A stretch of DNA of 6,945 nucleotides from an uncultured Prevotella sp. (GCA_905373605.1 CAJPTO010000172.1:1-6945), one strand, 5' to 3'; counted from the first letter of the stretch, positions 1 through 6,323 are shown. The notes: a model not told the origin generated them from the sequence alone. Numbers and translations are program-made.

Positions 1-56
1 CCTCTCGGTACGGCAGTTTTCAAGACTGCTGTAATCGACCACTCTACCATCTCTCC
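1..56 (-). tRNA. tRNA-Ser, anticodon TGA (5' part only, cut by window edge)
   Basis: Read on the minus strand, the gene starts at 56 with GGAGAGA (acceptor 5' strand), followed by a D-arm. The anticodon stem GCAGT/ACTGC (13-29) encloses the loop CTTGAAA, which puts anticodon TGA at 20-22. The bases from position 12 down to the edge look like the start of the long variable arm expected of a serine tRNA. The rest of the variable arm, the T-arm and the 3' acceptor strand lie beyond base 1. It decodes UCA and other UCN serine codons. A matching promoter lies just upstream at 90-120. Confidence 0.95.
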
Positions 57-89
57 TTTATTAATGACGGCCTTTATGGTAAGGCGGTG

Positions 90-120
90 CAAAGGTAACA
101 CTTTTTTTTGGATTACCAAA
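90..120 (-). promoter_or_regulatory. Bacteroidetes-type promoter of tRNA-Ser
   Basis: On the minus strand a -33 element TTTG (117-120) is separated by exactly 19 nt from a -7 element TACCTTTG (90-97). This fits the known Bacteroidetes sigma-ABfr consensus TTTG, N19-21, TAnnTTTG. The spacer holds a run of eight A and the -7 box is followed by CACCGC. Transcription should start around 80-85, giving a short leader before the tRNA at 56. The same layout is seen at 5664-5695. Confidence 0.85.
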
Positions 121-276
121 CTATATGCCGAAATTTAAGTATGAGGCAATATTAATATCGACATAGATATGCTATTTAGAATAACGAAGATGAAAAAAAA
201 TAGCTTTTAAATTATCATTGGAATGCGAAAACACAGGGATGTTCTTCTAAAACAAGTAAGGGGAAAGGGCTACTAA
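121..276. other. AT-rich intergenic stretch with no gene seen
   Basis: This lies between the stop codon of the MltF-like gene (277) and the tRNA-Ser promoter. It is AT-rich, with A and T runs. A small imperfect palindrome around AAAATAGCTTTT (196-210) with a T-run on the minus strand could be a weak terminator for the upstream gene, but the stem is too short to call. I see no ORF or RNA gene. Confidence 0.5.
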
Positions 277-1467
277 CTAGAGGTGAAAGCGATATTTCTT
301 CGTTGCACGTTGCGGAACCATCGAGCCATAGCTACCTGATATGCCACCAGAAGCCATTCCCATGTATTGTTGCCAGCGATTGCCAATGCGCTCAACATAG
401 TCTACCGTTTCGCTACCGCGCATATATCCATTCTTCACAACGGGGTCGTTGTAGAACTGGGGCGTACTTAATCGCAACACAAAGGGTGCCACTTCTTCCC
501 AACGCTGTGGGTTTCGACCATACTTGCGCGCCAAAGCCATCGCATCACGCACATGTCCGGGGCCGCCATTGTAGCTAGCCAGGATAAAACGGATGCGCTC
601 CATGCGGTCGCCGATGTCGTTAAACTTTCCATCCAGTTCGCGTATCAACCTTGTTGCCGCCGCAACATTGGGTTCTGGTTCGTGCACTTGGTGGGCCGGC
701 AAACCCAAATGGGCTGCCGTGGCGGGCATGATTTGCATCAGTCCCCTTGCGCCAGCCCACGAACGAGCCTGTGGATCAAAGGTGGATTCCTGATAACATT
801 GCGCCGCCAACAACCGCCAATCCCATCGAGCGGTGGGCGCATACTTTTGAAAAAGATGGTCGTATTGCGAGATGATGCCTGCCTTTCGGTCGAGCATGGG
901 CGAATAAACATGGCGCGTTATGCTGCGCGAAGACAGCGCGAACTGCTCTTCGGCCTTAATCTTTGCCAGCAACGTGGGTTTGAACCATCGGTTAAGTGTG
1001 TCGGCAAGTTCCTCATTTCCCTTTTGCACAGCCCATTGCGCGTTGCCCGAAGCAGGCATTGGTCCGCAAAAGGCAACGCCCCCCACCCTCTTTGGCAAGA
1101 AGAAAGCCACCAAGTCGCCCTCGCCATTCTTCAGTTTCTCCACCATTTCGGTCGTGTCTTTGCACACCTCCACGCGCAGCGAAACGCCCAACGACTTGGC
1201 AAATCGTTCGCAAAGAAGATATTGCAAGCCCATTCCGCGGCCGTGATAGTCGTAATAATTCTCCGGTCCAGTAAGGGTTAGCATGATGAGTTCGCCATTG
1301 CGGATGATGTCGCTTAGCGAGAAAGTGCCATTGGTTGCCACCGCAGTATCAGCACCAAGCGTTGTGCCCCACGGCGTTTCCACCGGCTGGTTCTGCTTCT
1401 TGTGGTTGCATGCAGCAAGCATCAGAAGGAGCATCAGGATGATGAGCGGGCTATGTAAACGTTTCAA
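277..1467 (-). CDS. MltF-like lipoprotein lytic transglycosylase with a reduced solute-binding domain
   Basis: The 396-residue protein has a lipoprotein signal with lipobox LAAC (lipidated Cys20), so it should be membrane-anchored, probably facing the periplasm. Residues about 50-125 resemble the first lobe of a family 3 extracellular solute-binding domain (GMGLQYLLCERFA, then GEGDLVAFFLPKR). A piece resembling the domain's end follows almost at once (QWAVQKGNEELADTLNRWF, 144-162), so most of the second lobe is absent. Residues about 195-370 form a GH23/SLT lytic transglycosylase domain: QES with predicted catalytic Glu227, GLMQIMP (242-248) and ASYNGG (297-302). Such enzymes cleave peptidoglycan between MurNAc and GlcNAc to give 1,6-anhydro ends. 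E. coli MltF is longer (about 518 aa). The start codon appears to be TTG at 1467: it gives the basic n-region MKR, there is no in-frame ATG or GTG between it and the upstream stop at 1507-1509, and the next ATG (residue 12) would leave a signal without positive charge. It may be co-transcribed with the cupin gene 75 bp upstream. The fold assignment is firm; the lobe loss is inferred by comparison from memory. Confidence 0.9.
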   Translation of the reverse strand: MKRLHSPLIILMLLLMLAACNHKKQNQPVETPWGTTLGADTAVATNGTFSLSDIIRNGELIMLTLTGPENYYDYHGRGMGLQYLLCERFAKSLGVSLRVEVCKDTTEMVEKLKNGEGDLVAFFLPKRVGGVAFCGPMPASGNAQWAVQKGNEELADTLNRWFKPTLLAKIKAEEQFALSSRSITRHVYSPMLDRKAGIISQYDHLFQKYAPTARWDWRLLAAQCYQESTFDPQARSWAGARGLMQIMPATAAHLGLPAHQVHEPEPNVAAATRLIRELDGKFNDIGDRMERIRFILASYNGGPGHVRDAMALARKYGRNPQRWEEVAPFVLRLSTPQFYNDPVVKNGYMRGSETVDYVERIGNRWQQYMGMASGGISGSYGSMVPQRATKKYRFHL

Positions 1468-1542
1468 GCTGGCTAATTTATTATGGGAAGACGATTGTAG
1501 GAATGGTTAGGCGCAGATCCAAGCACTTTTTAGGCAGGTCAA

Positions 1543-1875
1543 TCAATGGTGTTCTGGAACGATGGCGAAGAACACGAAGTCTTCGATGCCGTTGTTCTCA
1601 AAATAATGTTCGTGTCCCATCGGGCAATAATGCACCTGTCCGGGCAGCAACGTTTCTTTCTGGCCGTCGCAATAAAATGTTCCTTCGCCGCCCAGTGCGA
1701 ACACCACCTCGCAATTTCCCTCATGTTTATGCAGTCCGCTTGCCGCGCCTGGCTTCAAAACATTGCGCATTATCCGGCACTTGCTGTCGACGAATGCACG
1801 CATCAGCATGTCGCCATGCCCACCCTTAAAGCCATTTATCCGAGTTTCTTCCAAGTTATTGAAATCGATATGCAT
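1543..1875 (-). CDS. Small single-domain cupin protein
   Basis: This 110-residue protein is one cupin beta-barrel. Motif 1 is visible with predicted metal ligands His49, His51 and Glu56, in the order GLHKHEGNCE and then GGEG. Motif 2 matches PxGxxHxxxN exactly, with Pro85, Gly87, His90 and Asn94. Such cupins usually bind a divalent metal and may be isomerases, dioxygenases or ligand sensors; the sequence does not indicate a substrate. The frame is open up to 1974, but I chose the ATG at 1875. An earlier start would translate through the terminator and promoter at 1893-1950, and residue 34 of the long frame (MHIDF) begins the recognisable domain. AAAGGA about 9 nt upstream may assist initiation. 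No signal peptide is seen, so it is probably cytoplasmic. The MltF-like gene follows after 75 bp. Confidence 0.85.
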   Translation of the reverse strand: MHIDFNNLEETRINGFKGGHGDMLMRAFVDSKCRIMRNVLKPGAASGLHKHEGNCEVVFALGGEGTFYCDGQKETLLPGQVHYCPMGHEHYFENNGIEDFVFFAIVPEHH

Positions 1876-1899
1876 GTTATGTATCCTTTTTATACCCTG

Positions 1900-1907
1900 C
1901 AAAGATA
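1900..1907 (-). promoter_or_regulatory. -7 element of the cupin gene promoter
   Basis: TATCTTTG on the minus strand fits the Bacteroidetes -7 consensus TAnnTTTG, about 25 nt before the cupin ATG. No clear TTTG lies 19-21 nt upstream, because that position falls inside the terminator hairpin. The -33 element is therefore weak or absent. The predicted leader is only about 15-20 nt. Confidence 0.55.
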
Positions 1908-1908
1908 A

Positions 1909-1949
1909 CAAAAAAAGTGGACACCGCCCCATTTGGCGTGTCCACTTTT
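1909..1949 (-). terminator. Intrinsic terminator of the TonB-dependent receptor gene
   Basis: On the minus strand the 8-bp stem GTGGACAC/GTGTCCAC (1938-1945 with 1917-1924) is extended inward by GCC/GGC across one bulged base, with a loop of about 6 nt. It is flanked by AAAA and by a seven-T run (1910-1916). It lies about 70 bp after the receptor stop at 2017. The A/T-flanked stem could also act weakly on the plus strand, where only four T follow. Confidence 0.85.
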
Positions 1950-2016
1950 GTTTATAACAGCCTTCGAGGAGCATGCATTATCTGCATACGGCCGCTGCTT
2001 GTTTCATTGTTGTTGC

Positions 2017-5000
2017 TTAGAACGTAACGCGCAAACCTATTTGTGCATGCCATCGGCTAGCAACATCGCTAACGTAGGGCACATTGTCGAAGTACTGGAA
2101 CGAAGCCACTTTCGTGTTAGCCGCTGTTCCATCAGCAGTGCCCGCAACGCGCAACTTGTTGATGTTGTATACCGAAGAATAGGTAGTGCCCCAGTTCTTG
2201 TTCAGCAGGTTGGCCACATTCAAGATGTCGAACACCAATTCAACCTTGCTGCCGCGTTCTTTGAGATAATAGAAGTCTTGCGAAATATGCAGGTCGAAAC
2301 GGTTCTCCCACGGTGTGAGGTGTGAGTTGCGTTCGGCATATTGCCCACGATGCTTGCTTGCATAGCTGTCGCCTTCAATCCATTGTTCGAACTGCGCGCG
2401 CTGTGCATCCGCGGTTTCTGTCACCACGCCTGCTTTGTTCTTCTTATCCACAAAGTTCATCTTCGTCAATTCTTCTTTGGTTGGGATGTACAACAGTGTG
2501 TTGCCGCTACGATAGTCGCCATTGTACGATGCTCCACGGCCTTCGTTCATTGTCAAGCTATAACGTTGCCCGTATGCGCCATTGTAAGTAAGGCCTACAT
2601 GTGTTTGCCATCGTCCGTTGCCATAGCGTTTACTGTTGTAGTTTACCGTAGCAACAACGCGATGAGGCACGTCGAACATAGAAGCAGCCAGCACGGGTTC
2701 GTTGGGGTCTACGCTATAATAATAGCCCCAGTTAGACATTGCCACCGATGATGTTCCATCGTGTACCGAATACGAACGGCCAAAGGTGTAGTTCAGCATG
2801 AGGTCTAGTCCAAACTTGAATGATTTCTCCACCTGTGCGCTAATCGAATAGCTGTATCCCTTGTTGGTGTTGCTCATGTTGATGATGCTATTATAGCTTC
2901 CAGGTTTGCTGGCATAGAAGATGGTCGATGAGTTTTCTGCTCCTTCAACGGCGTAAACCCGTTTGCCATCGTTAACAAGTGCAAGGTTTTCAAACCAAAC
3001 ATTGTTGAGGTTTCTCGAGTAAAGGCCCTCCAAGGTAAACTTCATGTCCCAGGGCAGCTGTTGTTCCCAAGCCAAGTTGGCGCGGAACACCTGCGGGAAC
3101 TTAAAATTATGCGCCACTGTTGCAATGTTAGGCTTAGTTGCATCGCTAGGCTGCGCTGTGGCTGCAGCAGCTTCGGCATCATTCTTGAAGTTTTCGAACG
3201 AAGGAGCGTTGTTCCTAATTTGCACACCCTTCTGTTCTACACCCGTATTTGCCCACGCGTTTTCAATCCAAACAAATGGAGCTCGGCCGTTGAAAATGCC
3301 AAGTCCGCCGCGTAACATCGTCTTATGCGTTTCGTTTGTGTACCAGCGGAAGCCCAAACGCGGTGAGAACATCACCATCGACTTTGGTTTACGGCCAACA
3401 ACAGCATCGTAGTTGGAAGAAAAGTCGCTGGCGTTAAACTCTGCATTGGTAGAAGGGCTGTTAAGGTAGAAAGGAATGTCGAAACGAATGCCGTAAGTGA
3501 ATTGCAACAGCGTATTCAGATCCCACTTATCCTGAACGTAGAAACCCACTTGCCCACTCTTAAAGGGCGTTTTCCATTCCCTTGTGCCCGTTATGTTTCG
3601 GTCGGCATAATTCCAAGTGAACTGGTTGGTCTTGTCGGTCATAAATGCTATAATGCCATTGTAGCCATACTGCCCAGTAAAGGCCTGCATGAAGGCGTTT
3701 TTCATGTCGTATAGCTCATTATGCGTACCAAATGTAATGTTGTGATTGCCTAGATACCATGAGAGATTGTCTTCAAGCACCCAGATGTTCTGCTCTAGGG
3801 CGTTAAGTCCCGAAGACAATTCGGTGCCGATATTCACGGTATTGTCACCTGCTGCTTCAGTTCCTGTCGCTGGGTCGTAAACACCTGCCGAGGAGATGTT
3901 AGCCAATGGTGCACGATATGGAATGTCGCGGCGGTCACGAACCAAAGTCAACCCCACACGAAGCTCGTTATACAGCGAGCGGCTAAGGTGCGAGTTGAGC
4001 TCTGCAACGAACGAATGCATATGGTTGTTGCGTTTGTAGCCGCTGTTAACGAAATTATAGGTGTTGTAGCCAGAGCTGAACTCATCTTTATACGATGTGC
4101 TGAACTGGTAACGGAGCGAGAATTTGTTGTTCGTGTTTATGTTCCAGTCGATGCGACTCATCAACGAGAAAGCCTCCGAAGTGATGTCGGGGCGGCTGTA
4201 ATCTTCCCTTATGCCCGTTATTTTCTCATATCTGTCGGCAATGGCCTTAGCCATGTCTGTGGTCATGAAATAACCAGGAGCACCGGCATAGTAAGTGGCG
4301 GGGTAAGTGTTATCCTTATACTCTGCACTGGCAAAGAAGAAAAGTTTGTCTTTCACGATTGGTCCGCCAAAGGTTGCTCCGAAGGTTTTTGTCGACTCGT
4401 TCTGGTACTTTTCTTTCAGTCCTGTGTTTTGGTTCCAGCGCCCATAGAGGTTCTCATCCGTGTAATAGGTGTAGGCCGTGGCCTTAAATTCGTTCGTTCC
4501 CGACTTGGTGATGGCGTTTATTGCGCCGCCAGTAAATCCGCTTTGGCGGATGTCGAAAGGTGAAGCGGCCACTTGTATCTGTTCAACGGCGTCAAGTGCG
4601 ATGGGGTTCACGTTGGTTTGGTCGCCAATAGTACCGCCGCTTGATAGTCCGAACACGTCGTTGCTCACCATACCGTCTATTTGAAACGAGTTGTAACGAT
4701 TGTTTGTTCCTGCGATGGTGATGCCGCCTTTCTTGTTGGCTTTCACCAGCGGCGAAAGTGTTGCCACATCGTAGATGTTGCGGTTAACAGTGGGCGTATT
4801 GTCTATTTGTGCCTTGGAGAACTGCGTTGAAGCTCCCGTTGCTCCCACGCCAGCCTTTCCCGTAACGGTAACTTCGCCCAGCAATGTGGCGTCTTCCTTG
4901 AGGTCGGCGTTAAAAACGCTTGCTTCGCCGAGAGCCAAATGGATGTTCTCGACCACTTCGTTCTTGTATCCTACGTACGAGATTGTGATGGTGTAGGGTC

Positions 5001-5220
5001 CTCCCACGCGCATACCCTGTATGGAGTAGCGCCCCTTCTCGTTGGTTATGCCGTTGTAGCGAGTTCCTGACGGATTATGGACAGCCACCACTGTGGCTCC
5101 AATGACGTCTTCACCGCCGGCAACAACCTTTCCGTTGATACCCGATGTTGTAACCTGTGCCATGAGGGGGGATGTGAGGAACATCACAATGGCAAACAGA
5201 AAAAACAATCTTTTTTGCAT
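2017..5220 (-). CDS. Oar-like TonB-dependent outer-membrane receptor with N-terminal carboxypeptidase-regulatory-like domain
   Basis: The 1067-residue outer-membrane protein has a Sec signal peptide (MQKRLFFLFAIVMFL, probable cleavage after Ala21). It is followed by a carboxypeptidase-regulatory-like Ig-fold domain (about 25-108, GKVVAGGEDVIGATV ... GRYSIQGMRVGGPYTITISYVGY). Next come a TonB-box-like stretch (GEVTVTG, 115-121) and a plug domain (about 130-245) with IDGMVSNDVFGL, VEQIQVAASPFDIRQSGFTGGAINAITKSGTNEF. The remainder is a beta-barrel rich in alternating aromatic strands and ends in RVTF, a C-terminal Phe typical of Bam-inserted barrels. The layout matches the Oar group of TonB receptors rather than SusC: no SusD-like gene is adjacent and the gene has its own promoter and terminator. 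Oar proteins use TonB-derived energy; in Myxococcus Oar has been linked to protein export, but the substrate here is unknown. The ATG at 5220 directly precedes the signal peptide; there is no clear Shine-Dalgarno site. Confidence 0.93.
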   Translation of the reverse strand: MQKRLFFLFAIVMFLTSPLMAQVTTSGINGKVVAGGEDVIGATVVAVHNPSGTRYNGITNEKGRYSIQGMRVGGPYTITISYVGYKNEVVENIHLALGEASVFNADLKEDATLLGEVTVTGKAGVGATGASTQFSKAQIDNTPTVNRNIYDVATLSPLVKANKKGGITIAGTNNRYNSFQIDGMVSNDVFGLSSGGTIGDQTNVNPIALDAVEQIQVAASPFDIRQSGFTGGAINAITKSGTNEFKATAYTYYTDENLYGRWNQNTGLKEKYQNESTKTFGATFGGPIVKDKLFFFASAEYKDNTYPATYYAGAPGYFMTTDMAKAIADRYEKITGIREDYSRPDITSEAFSLMSRIDWNINTNNKFSLRYQFSTSYKDEFSSGYNTYNFVNSGYKRNNHMHSFVAELNSHLSRSLYNELRVGLTLVRDRRDIPYRAPLANISSAGVYDPATGTEAAGDNTVNIGTELSSGLNALEQNIWVLEDNLSWYLGNHNITFGTHNELYDMKNAFMQAFTGQYGYNGIIAFMTDKTNQFTWNYADRNITGTREWKTPFKSGQVGFYVQDKWDLNTLLQFTYGIRFDIPFYLNSPSTNAEFNASDFSSNYDAVVGRKPKSMVMFSPRLGFRWYTNETHKTMLRGGLGIFNGRAPFVWIENAWANTGVEQKGVQIRNNAPSFENFKNDAEAAAATAQPSDATKPNIATVAHNFKFPQVFRANLAWEQQLPWDMKFTLEGLYSRNLNNVWFENLALVNDGKRVYAVEGAENSSTIFYASKPGSYNSIINMSNTNKGYSYSISAQVEKSFKFGLDLMLNYTFGRSYSVHDGTSSVAMSNWGYYYSVDPNEPVLAASMFDVPHRVVATVNYNSKRYGNGRWQTHVGLTYNGAYGQRYSLTMNEGRGASYNGDYRSGNTLLYIPTKEELTKMNFVDKKNKAGVVTETADAQRAQFEQWIEGDSYASKHRGQYAERNSHLTPWENRFDLHISQDFYYLKERGSKVELVFDILNVANLLNKNWGTTYSSVYNINKLRVAGTADGTAANTKVASFQYFDNVPYVSDVASRWHAQIGLRVTF

Positions 5221-5281
5221 AATGACTTAAAAAATGATAATTAATAAAAAAGTCTTTTACAATTCGTCCTGAATCATAATG

Positions 5282-5312
5282 CAAAATTAATTCTTTTTTC
5301 TAGAATAAGAAA
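5282..5312 (-). promoter_or_regulatory. Probable promoter of the TonB-dependent receptor
   Basis: The minus strand carries TAATTTTG (5282-5289), matching the -7 consensus TAnnTTTG. TTTC, a one-base departure from the usual TTTG, lies 19 nt upstream (5309-5312). The predicted transcript has an AT-rich leader of about 55 nt before the ATG at 5220. Confidence 0.6.
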
Positions 5313-5350
5313 GCATTGTAATAGAAATGTTGAAGCACTTGAAAATTTAA

Positions 5351-5381
5351 TTTCAGATGTACACAAAACGGACATCTGAAA
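5351..5381. repeat. Perfect 10-bp inverted repeat upstream of the receptor promoter
   Basis: TTTCAGATGT (5351-5360) and ACATCTGAAA (5372-5381) are perfect reverse complements around an 11-nt centre. The dyad lies about 40 bp upstream of the -33 element of the receptor gene and downstream of the tRNA operon. It could be an operator for the receptor, or a weak terminator for the tRNA operon, since ATTAAATTTTC follows on the minus strand. Which one cannot be settled from sequence alone. Confidence 0.6.
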
Positions 5382-5384
5382 CGC

Positions 5385-5416
5385 CAAAAAGAAAAAAAGA
5401 AACGCGCCCACGCTTC
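5385..5416 (-). terminator. Possible terminator of the tRNA-Thr/tRNA-Gly operon
   Basis: On the minus strand a short stem formed by GAAGCG and CGCGTTTC (one bulged G, loop TGGG) is followed by a T-rich tract read from 5402 to 5386. It lies about 55 nt past the 3' end of tRNA-Gly. The stem is weak, so this is tentative. Confidence 0.35.
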
Positions 5417-5469
5417 TTCCTCCACCTATATATACCTACAGAAAATATTGTTTTTGCTTAATTGCCAAG

Positions 5470-5542
5470 AGCGGTAAACGAGGCTCGAACTCGCGACCCC
5501 CAGCTTGGGAAGCTAGTGCTCTACCAACTGAGCTATTACCGC
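5470..5542 (-). tRNA. tRNA-Gly, anticodon CCC
   Basis: A complete 73-nt cloverleaf: acceptor GCGGTAA/TTACCGC, D-stem GCTC/GAGC, anticodon stem CTAGC/GCTGG around the loop TTCCCAA (anticodon CCC at 5507-5509), and T-arm GCGAG-TTCGAGC-CTCGT. The discriminator is T and CCA is not encoded. It reads GGG codons. It is the second gene of the tRNA operon, 5 nt after tRNA-Thr. Confidence 0.97.
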
Positions 5543-5547
5543 ATTTG

Positions 5548-5620
5548 AGCCGATACCCGGACTCGAACCGGGGACCTATTCATTACGAATGAATTGCTCT
5601 ACCAACTGAGCCATATCGGC
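5548..5620 (-). tRNA. tRNA-Thr, anticodon CGT
   Basis: A complete 73-nt cloverleaf: acceptor GCCGATA/TATCGGC, D-stem GCTC/GAGC, anticodon stem ATTCA/TGAAT around the loop TTCGTAA (anticodon CGT at 5585-5587), and T-arm CCCGG-TTCGAGT-CCGGG. The discriminator is T and CCA is not encoded. It reads ACG codons. It is the first gene of the operon, about 43 nt downstream of the -7 box. Confidence 0.97.
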
Positions 5621-5663
5621 CTTTCCTCGCCATTGCTAACGGGGCATTGTCTCAAATGCGGTG

Positions 5664-5695
5664 CAAAGGTAGCGTTTTTTTCGATAACGGCCAAA
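5664..5695 (-). promoter_or_regulatory. Bacteroidetes-type promoter of the tRNA-Thr/tRNA-Gly operon
   Basis: On the minus strand TTTG (5692-5695) is followed after 20 nt by TACCTTTG (5664-5671). The spacer contains a run of seven A, and CACCGC follows the -7 box. These details repeat those of the tRNA-Ser promoter at 90-120. Confidence 0.85.
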
Positions 5696-6119
5696 TGTTT
5701 TCGAGTTTTTTATCGCAAATAGGATGCATCCCCTTCTCAGCATAGTACACAGCAGCCACATATAATGGAAATGTATTTAGAAGTGTTTCATAACATGTAG
5801 AGAAGATTTGGACTAATTCTAATGCTAAGGGTGATGTATCGTTATTGGGGAAATCCTCACAAAACACACTACCCGCTAATCAACAGAACACACTATACAG
5901 CGCAACAAAATGTGACGGGCCACGCGTGGAAATCACTCAAACCGATGCAAATCTTTAAAACGATTGAGCATTGTATTCCTCCCAGCGTCTCCAAATCCAA
6001 CTCTTTTGGGCCATAAAAAAATCCGCCAAGGAGTAAGACTCATTCTATATTCAAGATGAATTCGTGTTATGATTTGGTTTGCCAACGAGTGTGCAGCTCA
6101 CTGTTAGATGTTGGTTGCC
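5696..6119. other. Intergenic stretch with no convincing gene
   Basis: Short open frames exist on both strands (5652-5867 minus from a GTG; 5822-6016 plus), but neither resembles a known family, has a good promoter or has convincing protein composition. The minus frame also runs over the tRNA promoter. The only structure I see is a 9-bp direct repeat AACACACTA (5863-5871 and 5887-5895). It may be a decayed gene or simple spacer DNA. Confidence 0.5.
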
Positions 6120-6204
6120 GCTCGCACTGCGGACACAAGATGCTCGCACAGCGGATACAAGACGCTCGCAGTGCGGAGTACAAGAAGCTTGTAGTGGACA
6201 AAGC
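6120..6204. repeat. Degenerate tandem repeat, about 22-bp period, 3 to 4 copies
   Basis: Units start at 6120, 6142 and 6164 with lengths 22, 22 and 23. Each has the form GCTCGCA-nn-GCGGA-n(2-3)-CAAGA-n. A decayed fourth unit (6187-6204) begins GCTTGTAGTGGACAAAG. The variable dinucleotide is CT, CA or GT. As a result CGCACTGCG in unit 1 (6123-6131) and CGCAGTGCG in unit 3 (6167-6175) are reverse complements and could pair in RNA. The period is not a multiple of three throughout and no gene spans it convincingly. The array lies between the ribosomal operon terminator and the tRNA operon. Confidence 0.8.
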
Positions 6205-6249
6205 ACCATGCCATACTACGCCATAAGCTTTACCTGCCCCAACACAAAC

Positions 6250-6282
6250 CACAAAAGGGAGAACGCCAAAGCGCCCTCCCTT
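6250..6282 (-). terminator. Intrinsic terminator of the L28-L33-DUF4295 operon
   Basis: On the minus strand AAGGGAG (6276-6282) pairs with CTCCCTT (6255-6261). The stem is extended by GGCGC/GCGTT with two G-U pairs, giving about 12 bp around the loop TTTG. TTTGTGGTTTG, a T-rich tail, follows. It begins about 40 bp after the DUF4295 stop codon. Confidence 0.75.
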
Positions 6283-6323
6283 GATATGATGCGATACTTT
6301 CAACGCGCAGGTTGAAAGCTGAA

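Noticed and set aside
553..1281. 242-residue plus-strand ORF
   Set aside because: It lies antisense to the well-supported MltF-like gene and shows no domain.
1876..1974. N-terminal extension of the cupin gene to 1974
   Set aside because: The extra codons would read through the receptor terminator and the cupin -7 element and do not resemble cupin sequence.
3988..4563. 191-residue plus-strand ORF
   Set aside because: Shadow frame antisense to the TonB-dependent receptor, with no supporting motif.
5652..5867. 71-residue minus-strand ORF
   Set aside because: It starts at GTG, matches no family I recognise, and its 3' end covers the tRNA operon promoter (5664-5695).
5822..6016. 64-residue plus-strand ORF
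   Set aside because: Low-complexity composition, no promoter match, no recognised family, and no conserved motif.
6120..6204. Tandem repeat as a CRISPR array
   Set aside because: The repeats are contiguous without unique spacers, are degenerate, and no cas gene is nearby.
6067..6315. Two 78-residue ORFs on opposite strands
   Set aside because: Both are formed by reading through the tandem repeat and the operon terminator; the cysteine-rich run in one is only the translated repeat.
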